DNA from: Agromyces sp. CF514
GTDB taxonomy: Bacteria; Actinomycetota; Actinomycetes; Actinomycetales; Microbacteriaceae
Assembly: GCF_900113185.1 (NCBI RefSeq)
Contig: NZ_FOZD01000001.1
Coordinates: 2,728,001 to 2,792,000 of the forward strand
DNA: 64,000 bases
Direction: 5' to 3'
Within the stretch, counting starts at the first letter, position 1. Each line of letters begins with the position of its first letter. The notes beneath the pieces are model-generated. The model was not told the origin of the DNA, ran no database searches, and saw only the letters and a program-made list of their open reading frames with translations. Below, piece after piece: positions 32,638 through 41,709 of the stretch. The position numbers and the translations under genes are program-made.

Positions 32638-34473
32638 GTGATTCAGTTCGATACCCCCGTCGTGGTTCCCGCCGATCCCGAAGCGAACGCAACCGACCTC
32701 CTGGTCCAGCGCGTCGCGGCGACCCCCGACTCCGTGCTGTTCTCCCTGCCGACCGCCGACGGCGGCTGGTCGCCCGTGACCACGCGGGAGTTCTACGACC
32801 AGGTCATCGCCCTCGCCAAGGGCTTCGTCGCCGCCGGCATCCAGCCGGGCGACAAGGTCGGCCTCATGAGCAAGGTGCGCTACGAGTGGACCCTCATCGA
32901 CTTCGCGATGTGGTTCGCCGGCGGCATCCTGGTGCCCGTCTACGAGACGAACTCGCCCGCGCAGGTGCGCTGGAGCCTCAGCGACTCCGGCGCCATCGCG
33001 GCGATCCTCGAGACGCCCGACCACTTCACCCGCTTCGACGAGGTGCACCCCGACCTGCCCGCGATCCGCAACACCTGGCAGATCGACCTCGGCGACCTCG
33101 ACAAGCTCGCCGCCGCCGGCGTCGACGTGCCCGACGAGGAGATCGAGCGCCGCCGCAACCTCGCGGTCGGCTCCGACATCGCAACGCTCATCTACACGTC
33201 CGGATCCACGGGCAAGCCCAAGGGCTGCGTGCTGACGCACTCGAACTTCGTCGAGCTCTCCCGCAACGCGGGTGTGGCGCTCTCCGACGTCGTGGCCGAC
33301 CCGAACGGCGCCTCGACGCTGCTCTTCATCACGACCGCGCACGTCTTCGCGCGCTTCATCGCGGTGCTGAGCGTGCACGCCGGCGTGCGCGTCGGGCACC
33401 AGGCCGACACGAAGCAGCTCCTGCCGTCGCTCGCGAGCTTCAAGCCGACCTTCCTCCTCGCGGTGCCCCGGGTGTTCGAGAAGGTCTACAACGTCTCCGA
33501 GCAGAAGGCCGAGGCCGGCGGCAAGGGCAAGATCTTCCGCGCCGCGGCCGAGACCGCCGTCGCGTACTCGACGGCGAAGGAAGCCGGCACCGCCATCCCC
33601 CTCGGCCTGAAGCTCAAGTTCAGGCTCTTCGATGCGCTCGTGTTCTCGAAGCTCCGCGAGGCCATGGGCGGCAACGTCAAGTACGCCGTCTCGGGCTCCG
33701 CCCCGCTCGGCCCGCGTCTCGGCCACTTCTACCACGCGCTCGGCATCACGATCCTCGAGGGCTACGGCCTCACCGAGACCACCGCTCCGGCGACGGTCAA
33801 CCTCACGACCCGGTCGAAGATCGGCACCGTCGGCCCCGCGCTGCCGGGCGTCTCGGTCCGCCTCGCCGACGACGGCGAGATCCAGGTCAAGGGCATCGAC
33901 GTCTTCAAGGAGTACTGGAACAATCCCGAGGCGACCGCCGAGGCGTTCGACGGCGAGTGGTTCAAGACGGGCGACCTCGGTTCGTTCGACGACGAGGGCT
34001 TCCTCACCATCACGGGCCGCAAGAAGGAGATCATCGTCACCGCCGGCGGCAAGAACGTCTCCCCCGCGATGCTCGAGGACCCCATCCGCGCGAACCCGCT
34101 CATCGGCCAGGTCGTCGTCGTCGGAGACCAGAAGCCGTTCATCTCGGCCCTCATCACGCTCGACCCCGAGATGCTGCCCGTGTGGCTGAACAACAACGGC
34201 GAAGACGCCGCCATGTCGGTCGAGGAGGCCGCGCTGAACCCGGCCGTCCTCGCAGAGGTGCAGCGTGCGATCGACGTCGCGAACGACCATGTGTCCCGCG
34301 CCGAGTCGATTCGCAAGTTCGCGATCCTCCCGGGCGAGCTCACCGAGGCGAGCGGTCACCTCACGCCGAAGCTCAGCATCAAGCGCAACGTGATCCTCCA
34401 GGACTTCGCGAGCCAGATCGAAGGCATGTACTCCGGCGCCCCCGCCACCGAGGGGCACTCGATCATCCGCTGA
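32638..34473 (+). CDS. Long-chain fatty acid-CoA ligase (FadD15-like)
   Basis: A 611-aa AMP-forming acyl-CoA synthetase. The ATP motif is TLIYTSGSTGKPKG. The later family motifs are ILEGYGLTETTAPATVNL and GEWFKTGDLGSFDDEGFLTI, and GRKKEIIVTAGGKNVSPAML carries the conserved hinge and lysine region. This is the long-chain (FadD15/FAA1) subfamily by length and by the long insert before the GYGLTE motif. The GTG start follows GAAGGAG. It probably activates fatty acids for beta-oxidation or lipid synthesis. It is convergent with def across a very strong hairpin. Confidence 0.95.
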   Translation: MIQFDTPVVVPADPEANATDLLVQRVAATPDSVLFSLPTADGGWSPVTTREFYDQVIALAKGFVAAGIQPGDKVGLMSKVRYEWTLIDFAMWFAGGILVPVYETNSPAQVRWSLSDSGAIAAILETPDHFTRFDEVHPDLPAIRNTWQIDLGDLDKLAAAGVDVPDEEIERRRNLAVGSDIATLIYTSGSTGKPKGCVLTHSNFVELSRNAGVALSDVVADPNGASTLLFITTAHVFARFIAVLSVHAGVRVGHQADTKQLLPSLASFKPTFLLAVPRVFEKVYNVSEQKAEAGGKGKIFRAAAETAVAYSTAKEAGTAIPLGLKLKFRLFDALVFSKLREAMGGNVKYAVSGSAPLGPRLGHFYHALGITILEGYGLTETTAPATVNLTTRSKIGTVGPALPGVSVRLADDGEIQVKGIDVFKEYWNNPEATAEAFDGEWFKTGDLGSFDDEGFLTITGRKKEIIVTAGGKNVSPAMLEDPIRANPLIGQVVVVGDQKPFISALITLDPEMLPVWLNNNGEDAAMSVEEAALNPAVLAEVQRAIDVANDHVSRAESIRKFAILPGELTEASGHLTPKLSIKRNVILQDFASQIEGMYSGAPATEGHSIIR

Positions 34474-34486
34474 CGATCGGGCGACG

Positions 34487-34532
34487 AACGGGCAAGGGCC
34501 TCGCGGAGACATCCGCGAGGCCCTTGCCCGTT
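34487..34532. terminator. Perfect 21-bp bidirectional terminator hairpin
   Basis: A 21-bp perfect stem (left arm from 34487, right arm ending 34532) with a 4-base loop GACA lies 13 bases past the fadD stop and 16 bases past the end of def. It separates convergent genes and can work in both directions. There is no U-run. Confidence 0.9.
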
Positions 34533-34548
34533 GCGCCGTGCCCGGCGA

Positions 34549-35040
34549 TCAGAACCAGTCGGACTCGCGCACCGCGCGCATCGCGGCACGGCGCTCGTCC
34601 TTCTCGAGGCGGTCGAGGTAGAGCAGCCCGTCGAGGTGATCGCACTCGTGCTGGAGCGCCTGCGCCATGAGCCCCTCGCCCGAGAGCTCGATCTCGTTGC
34701 CGTCGAGGTCGATGCCGCGAACCCGCGCGAACGGGTAGCGCGGCGTCTTCTGCCAGAGGCCCGGCACCGAGAGGCAGCCCTCGTCGATGAGCTCGAGGTC
34801 GCCGGATGTCTCGACGACGACGGGATTGATGATGTAGCCGACCTCGCCGTCGACGTTGTAGCTGAAGGCCCGCAGGTTGACGCCGATCTGCGACGCGGCG
34901 ACGCCCGCGCGCCCGGGCACCCGGACGCTGTCGAGCAGGTCGGTCACGAGCGAACGCACGCGCTCATCGACCTGTTCGACGGGTGCTGACACGGTCTTCA
35001 ATACGGGGTCGCCGAACAGGCGAATGGGTCGTTCCGGCAA
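34549..35040 (-). CDS. def: Peptide deformylase
   Basis: This metalloenzyme removes the N-formyl group from nascent peptides; 163 aa. All three motifs are recognisable: motif 1 [11 protein letters not shown] (the usual GxGxAAxQ with A for the second G), motif 2 EGCLSVPG with the metal cysteine, and motif 3 QHECDHLDG with the HExxH-type ligands. It starts at a TTG (35038-35040) preceded by CGGAG. It lies 12 bases downstream of the ParA/MinD-like gene, so the two may share a transcript. Confidence 0.95.
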   Translation of the reverse strand: MPERPIRLFGDPVLKTVSAPVEQVDERVRSLVTDLLDSVRVPGRAGVAASQIGVNLRAFSYNVDGEVGYIINPVVVETSGDLELIDEGCLSVPGLWQKTPRYPFARVRGIDLDGNEIELSGEGLMAQALQHECDHLDGLLYLDRLEKDERRAAMRAVRESDWF

Positions 35041-35052
35041 TGCCGCTCCGTT

Positions 35053-36441
35053 TCAATGGCCGCCGCGGTCTACGGGCAGCCCCTCCACGACGAGCGCGGC
35101 GAGCTCGCGTGCGGCGTGACGCGTGACGGGACGCAGCTCGTCCCAGTGCACCACGGATCCGGCGGCCAGTTGGGGGTCGTACGGGATGCGCACGATCTCG
35201 CGGACCCGCGACTGGAAGTGCGCCTCGATCTCGTCGACCTTGACCAGGTGCGTTCCCTGCGTCGCGAGGTTGATCGCGACGATGGCGTTGCGCACGAGTT
35301 CGCCGAAGCCGTTCGCCTCGAGCCAGGTGAGCGTCTCGGAGGCGAGTCTGGCCTCGTCGACACTGCCCCCGGAGACGATCACGATCGAATCGGCTCGCTG
35401 CAGGGTGGCGCGCATGACGGAGTGGACGATGCCGGTGCCGCAGTCGGTGAGCACGAGCGAGTAGTAGCGCGCTGCGAGCCCGGCGACGACGTTGTAGTCG
35501 TCATCGTTGAACGCCTCGGAGAGCGTCGGGTCGGTGTCGGACGCGAGGATGTCCAGACGGGTCTCGTCACGGGACACGAAGGCCGAGAAGTCGGTGTAGC
35601 CGCCGATGGACGACGCCCGGGTGACGACGTCGCGCACGGTCTCGCGTGTCTGGCGGTCGACCCGCTCGGCGAGCGTGCCACGGTCGGGGTTCGCGTCGAT
35701 CGCGATGACGCGGTCGTCGCGAGCGTCGGCCAGGGCCATGCCGAGCAGCGTCGTGATGGTCGTCTTGCCGACGCCGCCCTTGCGCGTGAGCACCGGCACG
35801 AACCGGGCTCCGCCGTCGAACCGGCGCTGGATGCGGGCGCTCAGTTCCTTGTAGGCGCGCGCCTTGGCGGAGTCGCCGAGGTTGACGAGGTGCAGCGACG
35901 CCTCGTAGACGAAGCGGTTGAAGCCGCCGTGCGGCGCCGGTCTCGTCGTGCGGTTGAGGTCGATGAGGCGGTCGGCGGTGAGGGACTCCGACGTCTCGGG
36001 CACCTCGGCAGGAGTCGCGGCATCCGTCGGCACGTCGACGATGGCGACATGGCTGCCGGTGTCGGTGCTGACCCGCTCGCGACGCAGTCGAGAGGCGTCG
36101 GCGGCGAGCAGTGCGCCGTAGGGCGACGGGTCGGCGTGGGCTCCGGATCGGGCGGCAGCGCCGGCGAGAGGGGGCGTGATCACCTCGACCGAGGTCGTCG
36201 TCGGACCGGCGACGAGTCCGCCGGGGTCGACGGCGACATCGTCGATCGCCACGGCGACTTCGTCGTCGGGCATGATCGGGCGCGGCGACGGCGGAAGGTC
36301 GACCCTGATGTTCAGGCTGTCGGGAACGGCCGATGCAGCGTGTGCGCCGCCCGATGCGTCGAGGACCGATCGATCCATCGCCGTCGTGCGACCACCCTCA
36401 CGCCTCGACCCCGCGACATCTTCTCCCCTGTTGTCAGCCAC
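35053..36441 (-). CDS. ParA/MinD-like ATPase with long disordered N-terminus
   Basis: A 462-aa protein. The first 190 or so residues are low-complexity Ala/Pro/Asp-rich. The rest is a deviant-Walker P-loop ATPase: VLTRKGGVGKTTITTLLGMA (KGGVGKTT), VIAIDANPDRGTLAERV, and LVLTDCGTGIVHSVM. The layout matches the actinobacterial MinD/ParA-like proteins associated with type VII secretion or cell-pole functions, but no ESX gene is nearby. The GTG start follows GAGGAGGGG. Its substrate and partner are unknown. Confidence 0.85.
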   Translation of the reverse strand: MADNRGEDVAGSRREGGRTTAMDRSVLDASGGAHAASAVPDSLNIRVDLPPSPRPIMPDDEVAVAIDDVAVDPGGLVAGPTTTSVEVITPPLAGAAARSGAHADPSPYGALLAADASRLRRERVSTDTGSHVAIVDVPTDAATPAEVPETSESLTADRLIDLNRTTRPAPHGGFNRFVYEASLHLVNLGDSAKARAYKELSARIQRRFDGGARFVPVLTRKGGVGKTTITTLLGMALADARDDRVIAIDANPDRGTLAERVDRQTRETVRDVVTRASSIGGYTDFSAFVSRDETRLDILASDTDPTLSEAFNDDDYNVVAGLAARYYSLVLTDCGTGIVHSVMRATLQRADSIVIVSGGSVDEARLASETLTWLEANGFGELVRNAIVAINLATQGTHLVKVDEIEAHFQSRVREIVRIPYDPQLAAGSVVHWDELRPVTRHAARELAALVVEGLPVDRGGH

Positions 36442-36464
36442 CGATAACCCCTCCTCAGTGCGAA

Positions 36465-36492
36465 CGTGAGCTCACGTTACCGTGAGCTCACG
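36465..36492. terminator. Hairpin of two self-palindromic 12-mers after pyc
   Basis: CGTGAGCTCACG occurs twice (36465-36476 and 36481-36492), separated by TTAC. Each copy is itself a palindrome, so the pair can also fold as a 12-bp hairpin with a 4-base loop. It starts 6 bases past the pyc stop, which favours a terminator. It also lies just upstream (minus strand) of the ParA-like gene, so an operator for a dimeric repressor is equally possible. Confidence 0.65.
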
Positions 36493-36498
36493 CTCAGC

Positions 36499-39400
36499 CT
36501 ACAGCGGTCGGACCACCGCGAGCAGGTCACCGGCCTCGACCTGCTGGGTCTTCGGGATGGCGACGCGCTCGACGACGCCCGCGACGGGCGACGTGATGGC
36601 GGCCTCCATCTTCATGGCCTCGATCGACGCGATGCTCTGTCCGACGGCGATTTCGGCGCCGGGTTCGACCTGCAGCGTGACGACGCCCGAGAACGGCGCG
36701 GCGATGTGCCCGGGCTGCGATGCGTCGGCCTTCTCGGCCGCGCGCGTGTCGACCTCGATGCCGCGATCGCGCACGAAGACGGGCCGGAGCTGGCCGTTCA
36801 GGATGGTCATGACGGTGCGCATGCCCTTGTCGTCGGCCTCGCCGATGGCCTCGAGGCCCGCGTAGAGGCGAACGCCGCGGTCGATCTCGACCACGTGCTC
36901 CGAGCCCTGACGCAGCCCGTAGAGGTAGTCGAGCGTGTCGACGGCCGACAGGTCGCCGAAGAGCTCGCGGATCTGCTCGAACTGACGCGTCGGCGCCGGG
37001 AAGAGCAGGTTGTTCAGCATCGAGCGACGCGTGACGCTGTCGGCGCCGAGCGCCTGGACCTGCTCGTCGGTGAGCTCGGTGACGCCGATGCGCACGTCGC
37101 GGCCCGCGAGCACCTTGGTGCGGAACGGCTCGGGCCACCCGCCGGGGAGGTCGCCGAGCTCGCCGGCCATGAAGCCGATGACGGAATCGGGGACGTCGTA
37201 CTTCTCGGGGTTCGCGGCGAAGTCGGCCGGGTCGGCGCGGACCGCCGCGAGGTGCAGGGCAAGGTCGCCGACGACCTTCGACGACGGCGTCACCTTCGGC
37301 ACGCGGCCGAGGATGGCGTCGGCTGCCGCGTACATGTCCTCGATGAGCTCGAAGTCGTCGGCGAGGCCCAGCGCGATCGCCTGCTGACGGAGGTTCGAGA
37401 GCTGTCCGCCGGGGATCTCGTGGTGGTAGACGCGACCCGTGGGGCCCGGCAGACCCGACTCGAACGGCTTGTAGACGCGGCGCACCGCCTCCCAGTAGGG
37501 CTCGAGGTCGGAGACGGCCTGCAGCGAGATGCCGGTGTCGCGCTCGGTGTGGGCGAGCGCGGCGACGAGCGAAGAGGCCGACGGCTGGCTCGTGGTGCCC
37601 GCCATCGGAGCGCTCGCGACGTCGACCGCGTCGACGCCCGCACGGCTCGCGGCGAGGAGCGTCGCGAGCTGGCCGCCCGCCGTGTCGTGGGTGTGCAGGT
37701 GCACGGGCAGGTCGAAGCGCTCGCGCAGCGCGGCCACGAGCTTCTCGGCGGCCGCGGGTCGCAGGAGCCCCGCCATGTCCTTGATCGCGAGGATGTGCGC
37801 GCCGGCAGCGACGATCTCGTCGGCCAGGCCCAGGTAGTAGTCGAGCGTGTAGAGGTCCTCTGCGGGATCGAGCAGGTCTCCCGTGTAGCACATGGCCACC
37901 TCGGCGACCGCGGTGCCGGTCGCGAGCACCGACTGGATCGCCGGGAGCATCTGGTCGACGTCGTTCAGGGCGTCGAAGATGCGGAAGATGTCCACGCCGG
38001 TCGCGGCGGCCTCGCGCACGAACGCGTCGGTGACCTCGGTGGGGTACGGCGTGTAACCGACCGTGTTGCGGCCGCGGAGCAGCATCTGGATGTTCACGTT
38101 CGGCAGGGCTTCGCGCAGGGCCGCGAGCCGCTCCCAGGGGTCTTCGCCGAGGAAGCGGAGTGCGACGTCGTAGGTCGCGCCGCCCCACGCCTCGACCGAG
38201 AGCAGCTCCGGGGTCATGCGCGCGACGTACGGCGCGACGGCGACGAGGTCCTTCGTGCGCACGCGAGTGGCGAGCAGCGACTGGTGGGCGTCGCGGAAGG
38301 TCGTGTCGGTCACGGCGAGCGGGGTCTGCGCGCGGAGCTCGGCGGCGAAGCCGACCGGGCCGAGCTCGAGCAGTCGCTGCCGCGAACCCGCCGGCGCCGG
38401 CGCCGCGAGGTCGATCGCCGGCAGCTTCTCGGCGGGGCTGACCGTCGTGGGCGCGGCGCCGTTCGGCTGGTTCACCGTGACGTCGGCGAGCCAGTTGAGG
38501 ATCTTGGTGCCGCGATCCTTCGAGACGCGACCGCGCAGCAGCTGCGGACGCTCGTCGATGAACGACGTGCTGAGGTCGCCCGCGATGAATGCCGGGTCGT
38601 CGAGCACGGCCTGCAGGAACGGGATGTTCGTCGAGACGCCGCGGATGCGGAACTCGGCGAGGGCGCGACGGGCGCGTGCGACGGCGGCCGGGTAGTCGCG
38701 GCCGCGGCACGTGAGCTTCGCGAGCATCGAGTCGAAGTGGGGGCTGATCTGGGCGCCGGGGTTCACGGTTCCGCCGTCGAGGCGGATGCCCGCCCCGCCG
38801 GGCGAGCGGTAGGTCGTGATCCGGCCCGTGTCGGGCCGGAACCCCGCGGTGGGGTCCTCGGTCGTGATGCGGGACTGCAGCGCCGCACCGCGGAGGCGGA
38901 TGTCGCCCTGCTCGAGTCCGAGCTCGGCGAGCGTCTCACCGGCGGCGATGCGGATCTGGGACTGCACGAGGTCGACGTCGGTGACCTCCTCGGTCACGGT
39001 GTGCTCGACCTGGATGCGCGGGTTCATCTCGATGAACACGTGCTGGCCCGCGCGATCGCCCGCCGTGTCGAGCAGGAACTCGACCGTGCCCGCGTTGACG
39101 TAGCCGATCGACCGGGCGAACGCGATCGCATCGCGGTAGAGCGACTCCCGCACGTCGTCGGAGAGGTTCGGCGCCGGCGCGATCTCGATGACCTTCTGGT
39201 GACGACGCTGCACCGAGCAGTCGCGCTCGAAGAGGTGCACGGTCTCGCCGGAGGCATCCGCCAGCACCTGGACCTCGATGTGACGGGGGCGCAGCACGGC
39301 CTGCTCGAGGAACATCGTCGAGTCGCCGAAGGCGCTGTCGGCCTCGCGCATGGCCTCTTCGAGCGCGGCGCGCAGGTCGTCCTTCGTGTTGACGCGGCGC

Positions 39401-39903
39401 ATGCCGCGACCGCCGCCGCCCGCGACGGCCTTCGCGAAGATGGGGAAGCCGACCTCGTCGGACTGCGCGATGAGCGCCTCGATGTCGCGCGAGGGCGGGG
39501 TGGACTTCAGCACGGGCACGCCCGCGGCGATCGCATGCTCCTTCGCGGTGACCTTGTTGCCCGCCATCTCGAGCACCTGCTTGGGCGGCCCGATGAAGGT
39601 GATGCCCGCCTCGGCGGCGGCCTGCGCCAGCTCGGGGTTCTCGGACAGGAACCCGTATCCCGGGTAGATCGCGTCTGCGCCGCACTCGCGGGCCACGCGG
39701 ATGATCTCCGAGACATCGAGGTAGGCGCGCACCGGATGCCCCGGCTCGCCGATCTGGTACGCCTCGTCGGCCTTCAGCCGATGCAGCGAGTTGCGGTCCT
39801 CGAAGGGATACACCGCCACCGTCTTCGCACCGAGTTCGACGGCGGCACGGAACGCCCGAATGGCGATCTCTCCGCGGTTGGCTACCAGAATCTTCGAGAA
39901 CAT
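36499..39903 (-). CDS. pyc: Pyruvate carboxylase
   Basis: This anaplerotic enzyme makes oxaloacetate from pyruvate, bicarbonate and ATP; 1134 aa, full length. The biotin carboxylase domain starts MFSKILVANRGEIAIRAFRA and includes GGGGRGMRRV. The carboxyltransferase domain carries TDTTFRDAHQSLLATRVRT and VEAWGGATYDVALRFL. The C-terminal biotinyl domain ends with the lysine motif IEAMKMEAAITSPVAG. The ATG at 39901-39903 begins the family homology. It is divergent from the second ParA-type gene, 76 bases between starts. Confidence 0.98.
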   Translation of the reverse strand: MFSKILVANRGEIAIRAFRAAVELGAKTVAVYPFEDRNSLHRLKADEAYQIGEPGHPVRAYLDVSEIIRVARECGADAIYPGYGFLSENPELAQAAAEAGITFIGPPKQVLEMAGNKVTAKEHAIAAGVPVLKSTPPSRDIEALIAQSDEVGFPIFAKAVAGGGGRGMRRVNTKDDLRAALEEAMREADSAFGDSTMFLEQAVLRPRHIEVQVLADASGETVHLFERDCSVQRRHQKVIEIAPAPNLSDDVRESLYRDAIAFARSIGYVNAGTVEFLLDTAGDRAGQHVFIEMNPRIQVEHTVTEEVTDVDLVQSQIRIAAGETLAELGLEQGDIRLRGAALQSRITTEDPTAGFRPDTGRITTYRSPGGAGIRLDGGTVNPGAQISPHFDSMLAKLTCRGRDYPAAVARARRALAEFRIRGVSTNIPFLQAVLDDPAFIAGDLSTSFIDERPQLLRGRVSKDRGTKILNWLADVTVNQPNGAAPTTVSPAEKLPAIDLAAPAPAGSRQRLLELGPVGFAAELRAQTPLAVTDTTFRDAHQSLLATRVRTKDLVAVAPYVARMTPELLSVEAWGGATYDVALRFLGEDPWERLAALREALPNVNIQMLLRGRNTVGYTPYPTEVTDAFVREAAATGVDIFRIFDALNDVDQMLPAIQSVLATGTAVAEVAMCYTGDLLDPAEDLYTLDYYLGLADEIVAAGAHILAIKDMAGLLRPAAAEKLVAALRERFDLPVHLHTHDTAGGQLATLLAASRAGVDAVDVASAPMAGTTSQPSASSLVAALAHTERDTGISLQAVSDLEPYWEAVRRVYKPFESGLPGPTGRVYHHEIPGGQLSNLRQQAIALGLADDFELIEDMYAAADAILGRVPKVTPSSKVVGDLALHLAAVRADPADFAANPEKYDVPDSVIGFMAGELGDLPGGWPEPFRTKVLAGRDVRIGVTELTDEQVQALGADSVTRRSMLNNLLFPAPTRQFEQIRELFGDLSAVDTLDYLYGLRQGSEHVVEIDRGVRLYAGLEAIGEADDKGMRTVMTILNGQLRPVFVRDRGIEVDTRAAEKADASQPGHIAAPFSGVVTLQVEPGAEIAVGQSIASIEAMKMEAAITSPVAGVVERVAIPKTQQVEAGDLLAVVRPL

Positions 39904-39979
39904 GCAGGCCTTTCGGTGGGGGTTTCCGCACAGCGAACGTTTAGGTTTCGCCCAAGCAATAGAGGTAGCGTATCTGTTC

Positions 39980-40816
39980 GTGCACGTACTCAGCGTCAGT
40001 TCCCTCAAGGGCGGTGTCGGCAAGACGACCGTCACCCTCGGACTGGCGTCGGCGGCGTTCGCCCGCGGCGTCCGGACCCTCGTCGTCGACCTCGATCCTC
40101 AATCCGACGTGTCCACGGGCATGGACATCCAGGTCGCAGGCCACCTCAACGTGGCCGACGTGCTCGCCTCCCCGAAGGAGAAGATCGTCCGTTCGGCGAT
40201 CGCTCCCAGCGGCTGGGCGCGCTCCAACCCGCAGTCCACGATCGACGTCATGATCGGCAGCCCGTCGGCCATCAACTTCGACGGCCCGCATCCGTCGATC
40301 CGCGACATCTGGAAGCTCGAAGAGGCCCTCGCGAACGTCGAGTCCGACTACGAGCTCGTGCTCATCGACTGCGCGCCCTCGCTGAACGCGCTCACGCGCA
40401 CCGCGTGGGCCGCGAGCGACCGCGTCGCCGTCGTCACCGAGCCCGGCCTGTTCTCGGTCGCCGCCGCCGACCGCGCCCTGCGCGCGATCGAGGAGATCCG
40501 GCGAGGCCTCTCCCCCAGGCTCCAGCCGCTCGGCATCATCGTGAACCGCGCCCGCGTGCAGTCCCTCGAACACCAGTTCCGCATCAAGGAGCTGCGCGAC
40601 ATGTTCGGGCCGCTCGTGCTCTCCCCGCAGCTGCCCGAGCGCACGTCGCTGCAGCAGGCTCAGGGTGCGGCCAAGCCGCTGCACATGTGGCCGGGCGAGT
40701 CCGCCGAAGAGATGTCGGCGAACTTCGACCAGCTGCTCGAGCGGGTGCTGCGCACGGCTCGCATCGGCGACTTCGCCGGCGCCGCACCGTACGAGCTCGA
40801 GTCGCCGACGCTCTGA
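39980..40816 (+). CDS. ParA-family ATPase (orphan, no ParB nearby)
   Basis: A 278-aa ATPase with the deviant Walker A motif SLKGGVGKTTVTLGLASAAF, Walker A' LVVDLDPQSDVSTGMD and Walker B LVLIDCAPSLNALTRTAWAA. This is the chromosome/plasmid partition or cargo-positioning family. No parB gene or parS-like cluster is visible here, so it is likely an orphan ParA; chromosomal parAB lies near the origin in actinobacteria. The GTG start follows TAGCGT by 8 bases and lacks a ribosome site, so it is probably leaderless. It is divergent from pyc. Confidence 0.88.
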   Translation: MHVLSVSSLKGGVGKTTVTLGLASAAFARGVRTLVVDLDPQSDVSTGMDIQVAGHLNVADVLASPKEKIVRSAIAPSGWARSNPQSTIDVMIGSPSAINFDGPHPSIRDIWKLEEALANVESDYELVLIDCAPSLNALTRTAWAASDRVAVVTEPGLFSVAAADRALRAIEEIRRGLSPRLQPLGIIVNRARVQSLEHQFRIKELRDMFGPLVLSPQLPERTSLQQAQGAAKPLHMWPGESAEEMSANFDQLLERVLRTARIGDFAGAAPYELESPTL

Positions 40817-40823
40817 TCCGGGC

Positions 40824-40842
40824 CCGGGTTCGCTGAACCCGG
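40824..40842. terminator. Terminator hairpin after the orphan parA gene
   Basis: CCGGGTTC and GAACCCGG form a perfect 8-bp stem with a 3-base loop (GCT), 7 bases past the stop codon at 40816. No U-run follows. The next 178 bases up to the convergent MerR gene hold no recognisable gene. Confidence 0.65.
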
Positions 40843-41020
40843 TCGCGCGGTGTTAGCTCGCGCAGGGCCAGTTCGCGCCGAGCGGGTTCGCATCGGCGAA
40901 GCCGCGGCGCGAGCCTCGAAGCCCGTCACCTCGAGCGACCGATGCAGAACCGATCGATGCAGCAAACGGATGCCGCGTGCAGAAGACGGGCAGAAGATCC
41001 CGTCGATGCGGGCGGCGGCG

Positions 41021-41575
41021 TCAGGAGATGCGGCGGGACTTCGCGCCGCGACGGGCGGCGAGCTCGTCCATGGCATCGACCGGCTGCGTGTCGAGCTCGA
41101 CGAGGGAGTTCTCGACCTCGCGGAGCACCTTGCCGACCGCGATGCCGAAGACGCCCTGACCGCGGTTGACGAGGTCGATGACCTCGTCGTCGGACGTGCA
41201 CAGGTACACGCTCGCGCCGTCGCTCATGAGCGTGGTCTGCGCGAGGTCCTCGACGCCCGATTCGCGCAACTGCGTCACCGCCGTGCGGATCTGCTGAAGC
41301 GAGATGCCCGTGTCGAGCAGCCGCTTGACGAGCTTGAGCACCAGGATGTCGCGGAAGCCGTAGAGGCGCTGCGACCCGGAGCCGGCGGCGCCGCGAACGG
41401 TGGGTTCGACGAGCTGCGTGCGCGCCCAGTAGTCGAGCTGGCGGTAGCTGATGCCCGCTGCCCCCGCGGCGACCGCACCGCGGTACCCGGTGCCGTCTTC
41501 GTGCGCGGGCATGCCGTCGGTGAACAGCAGACCGAGGTCGTATCGATCGCGCGCGCTCCGGTCGAGCTCACTCAT
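41021..41575 (-). CDS. MerR-family regulator, Rv1830/ResR-type
   Basis: A 184-aa MerR-type winged-helix protein. GISYRQLDYWARTQLVEPTV is the DNA-binding helix-turn-helix. The segment GSGSQRLYGFRDILVLKLVK is near-identical in the mycobacterial Rv1830 group (McdR/ResR), which influences cell growth and division and antibiotic recovery. The C-terminal effector part (YLCTSDDEVIDLVNRGQGVF) is also typical. The ATG follows GAGGGG. It lies downstream of ftsR with a 134-base gap; the bifunctional-nuclease gene found between the two in mycobacteria is absent. Confidence 0.88.
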   Translation of the reverse strand: MSELDRSARDRYDLGLLFTDGMPAHEDGTGYRGAVAAGAAGISYRQLDYWARTQLVEPTVRGAAGSGSQRLYGFRDILVLKLVKRLLDTGISLQQIRTAVTQLRESGVEDLAQTTLMSDGASVYLCTSDDEVIDLVNRGQGVFGIAVGKVLREVENSLVELDTQPVDAMDELAARRGAKSRRIS

Positions 41576-41709
41576 GCGATCCCCTCACTCTCGGCTCGTC
41601 ACCCTGACGGGCATCGTCCACGCTATCGAGCGGAGCCGGTGCGACCAAACACATCCGGCCGAACGTCTCGGCGTGTCGCGATCGTGCACAGGCGACGCCC
41701 AGCGCAGGG

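Noticed and set aside
35053-36441. Part of a type VII (ESX) secretion locus
   Set aside because: The ParA/MinD-like protein resembles ESX-associated ATPases, but no WXG100, EccC, mycosin or PE/PPE-like gene is nearby.
36466-40836. A 1456-codon open frame on the plus strand across pyc
   Set aside because: It lies wholly antisense to pyruvate carboxylase and out of frame with the orphan parA; composition only, no motif.
40843-41020. A small gene in the gap between parA and the MerR gene
   Set aside because: Only short frames without ribosome sites or -10 context are present.
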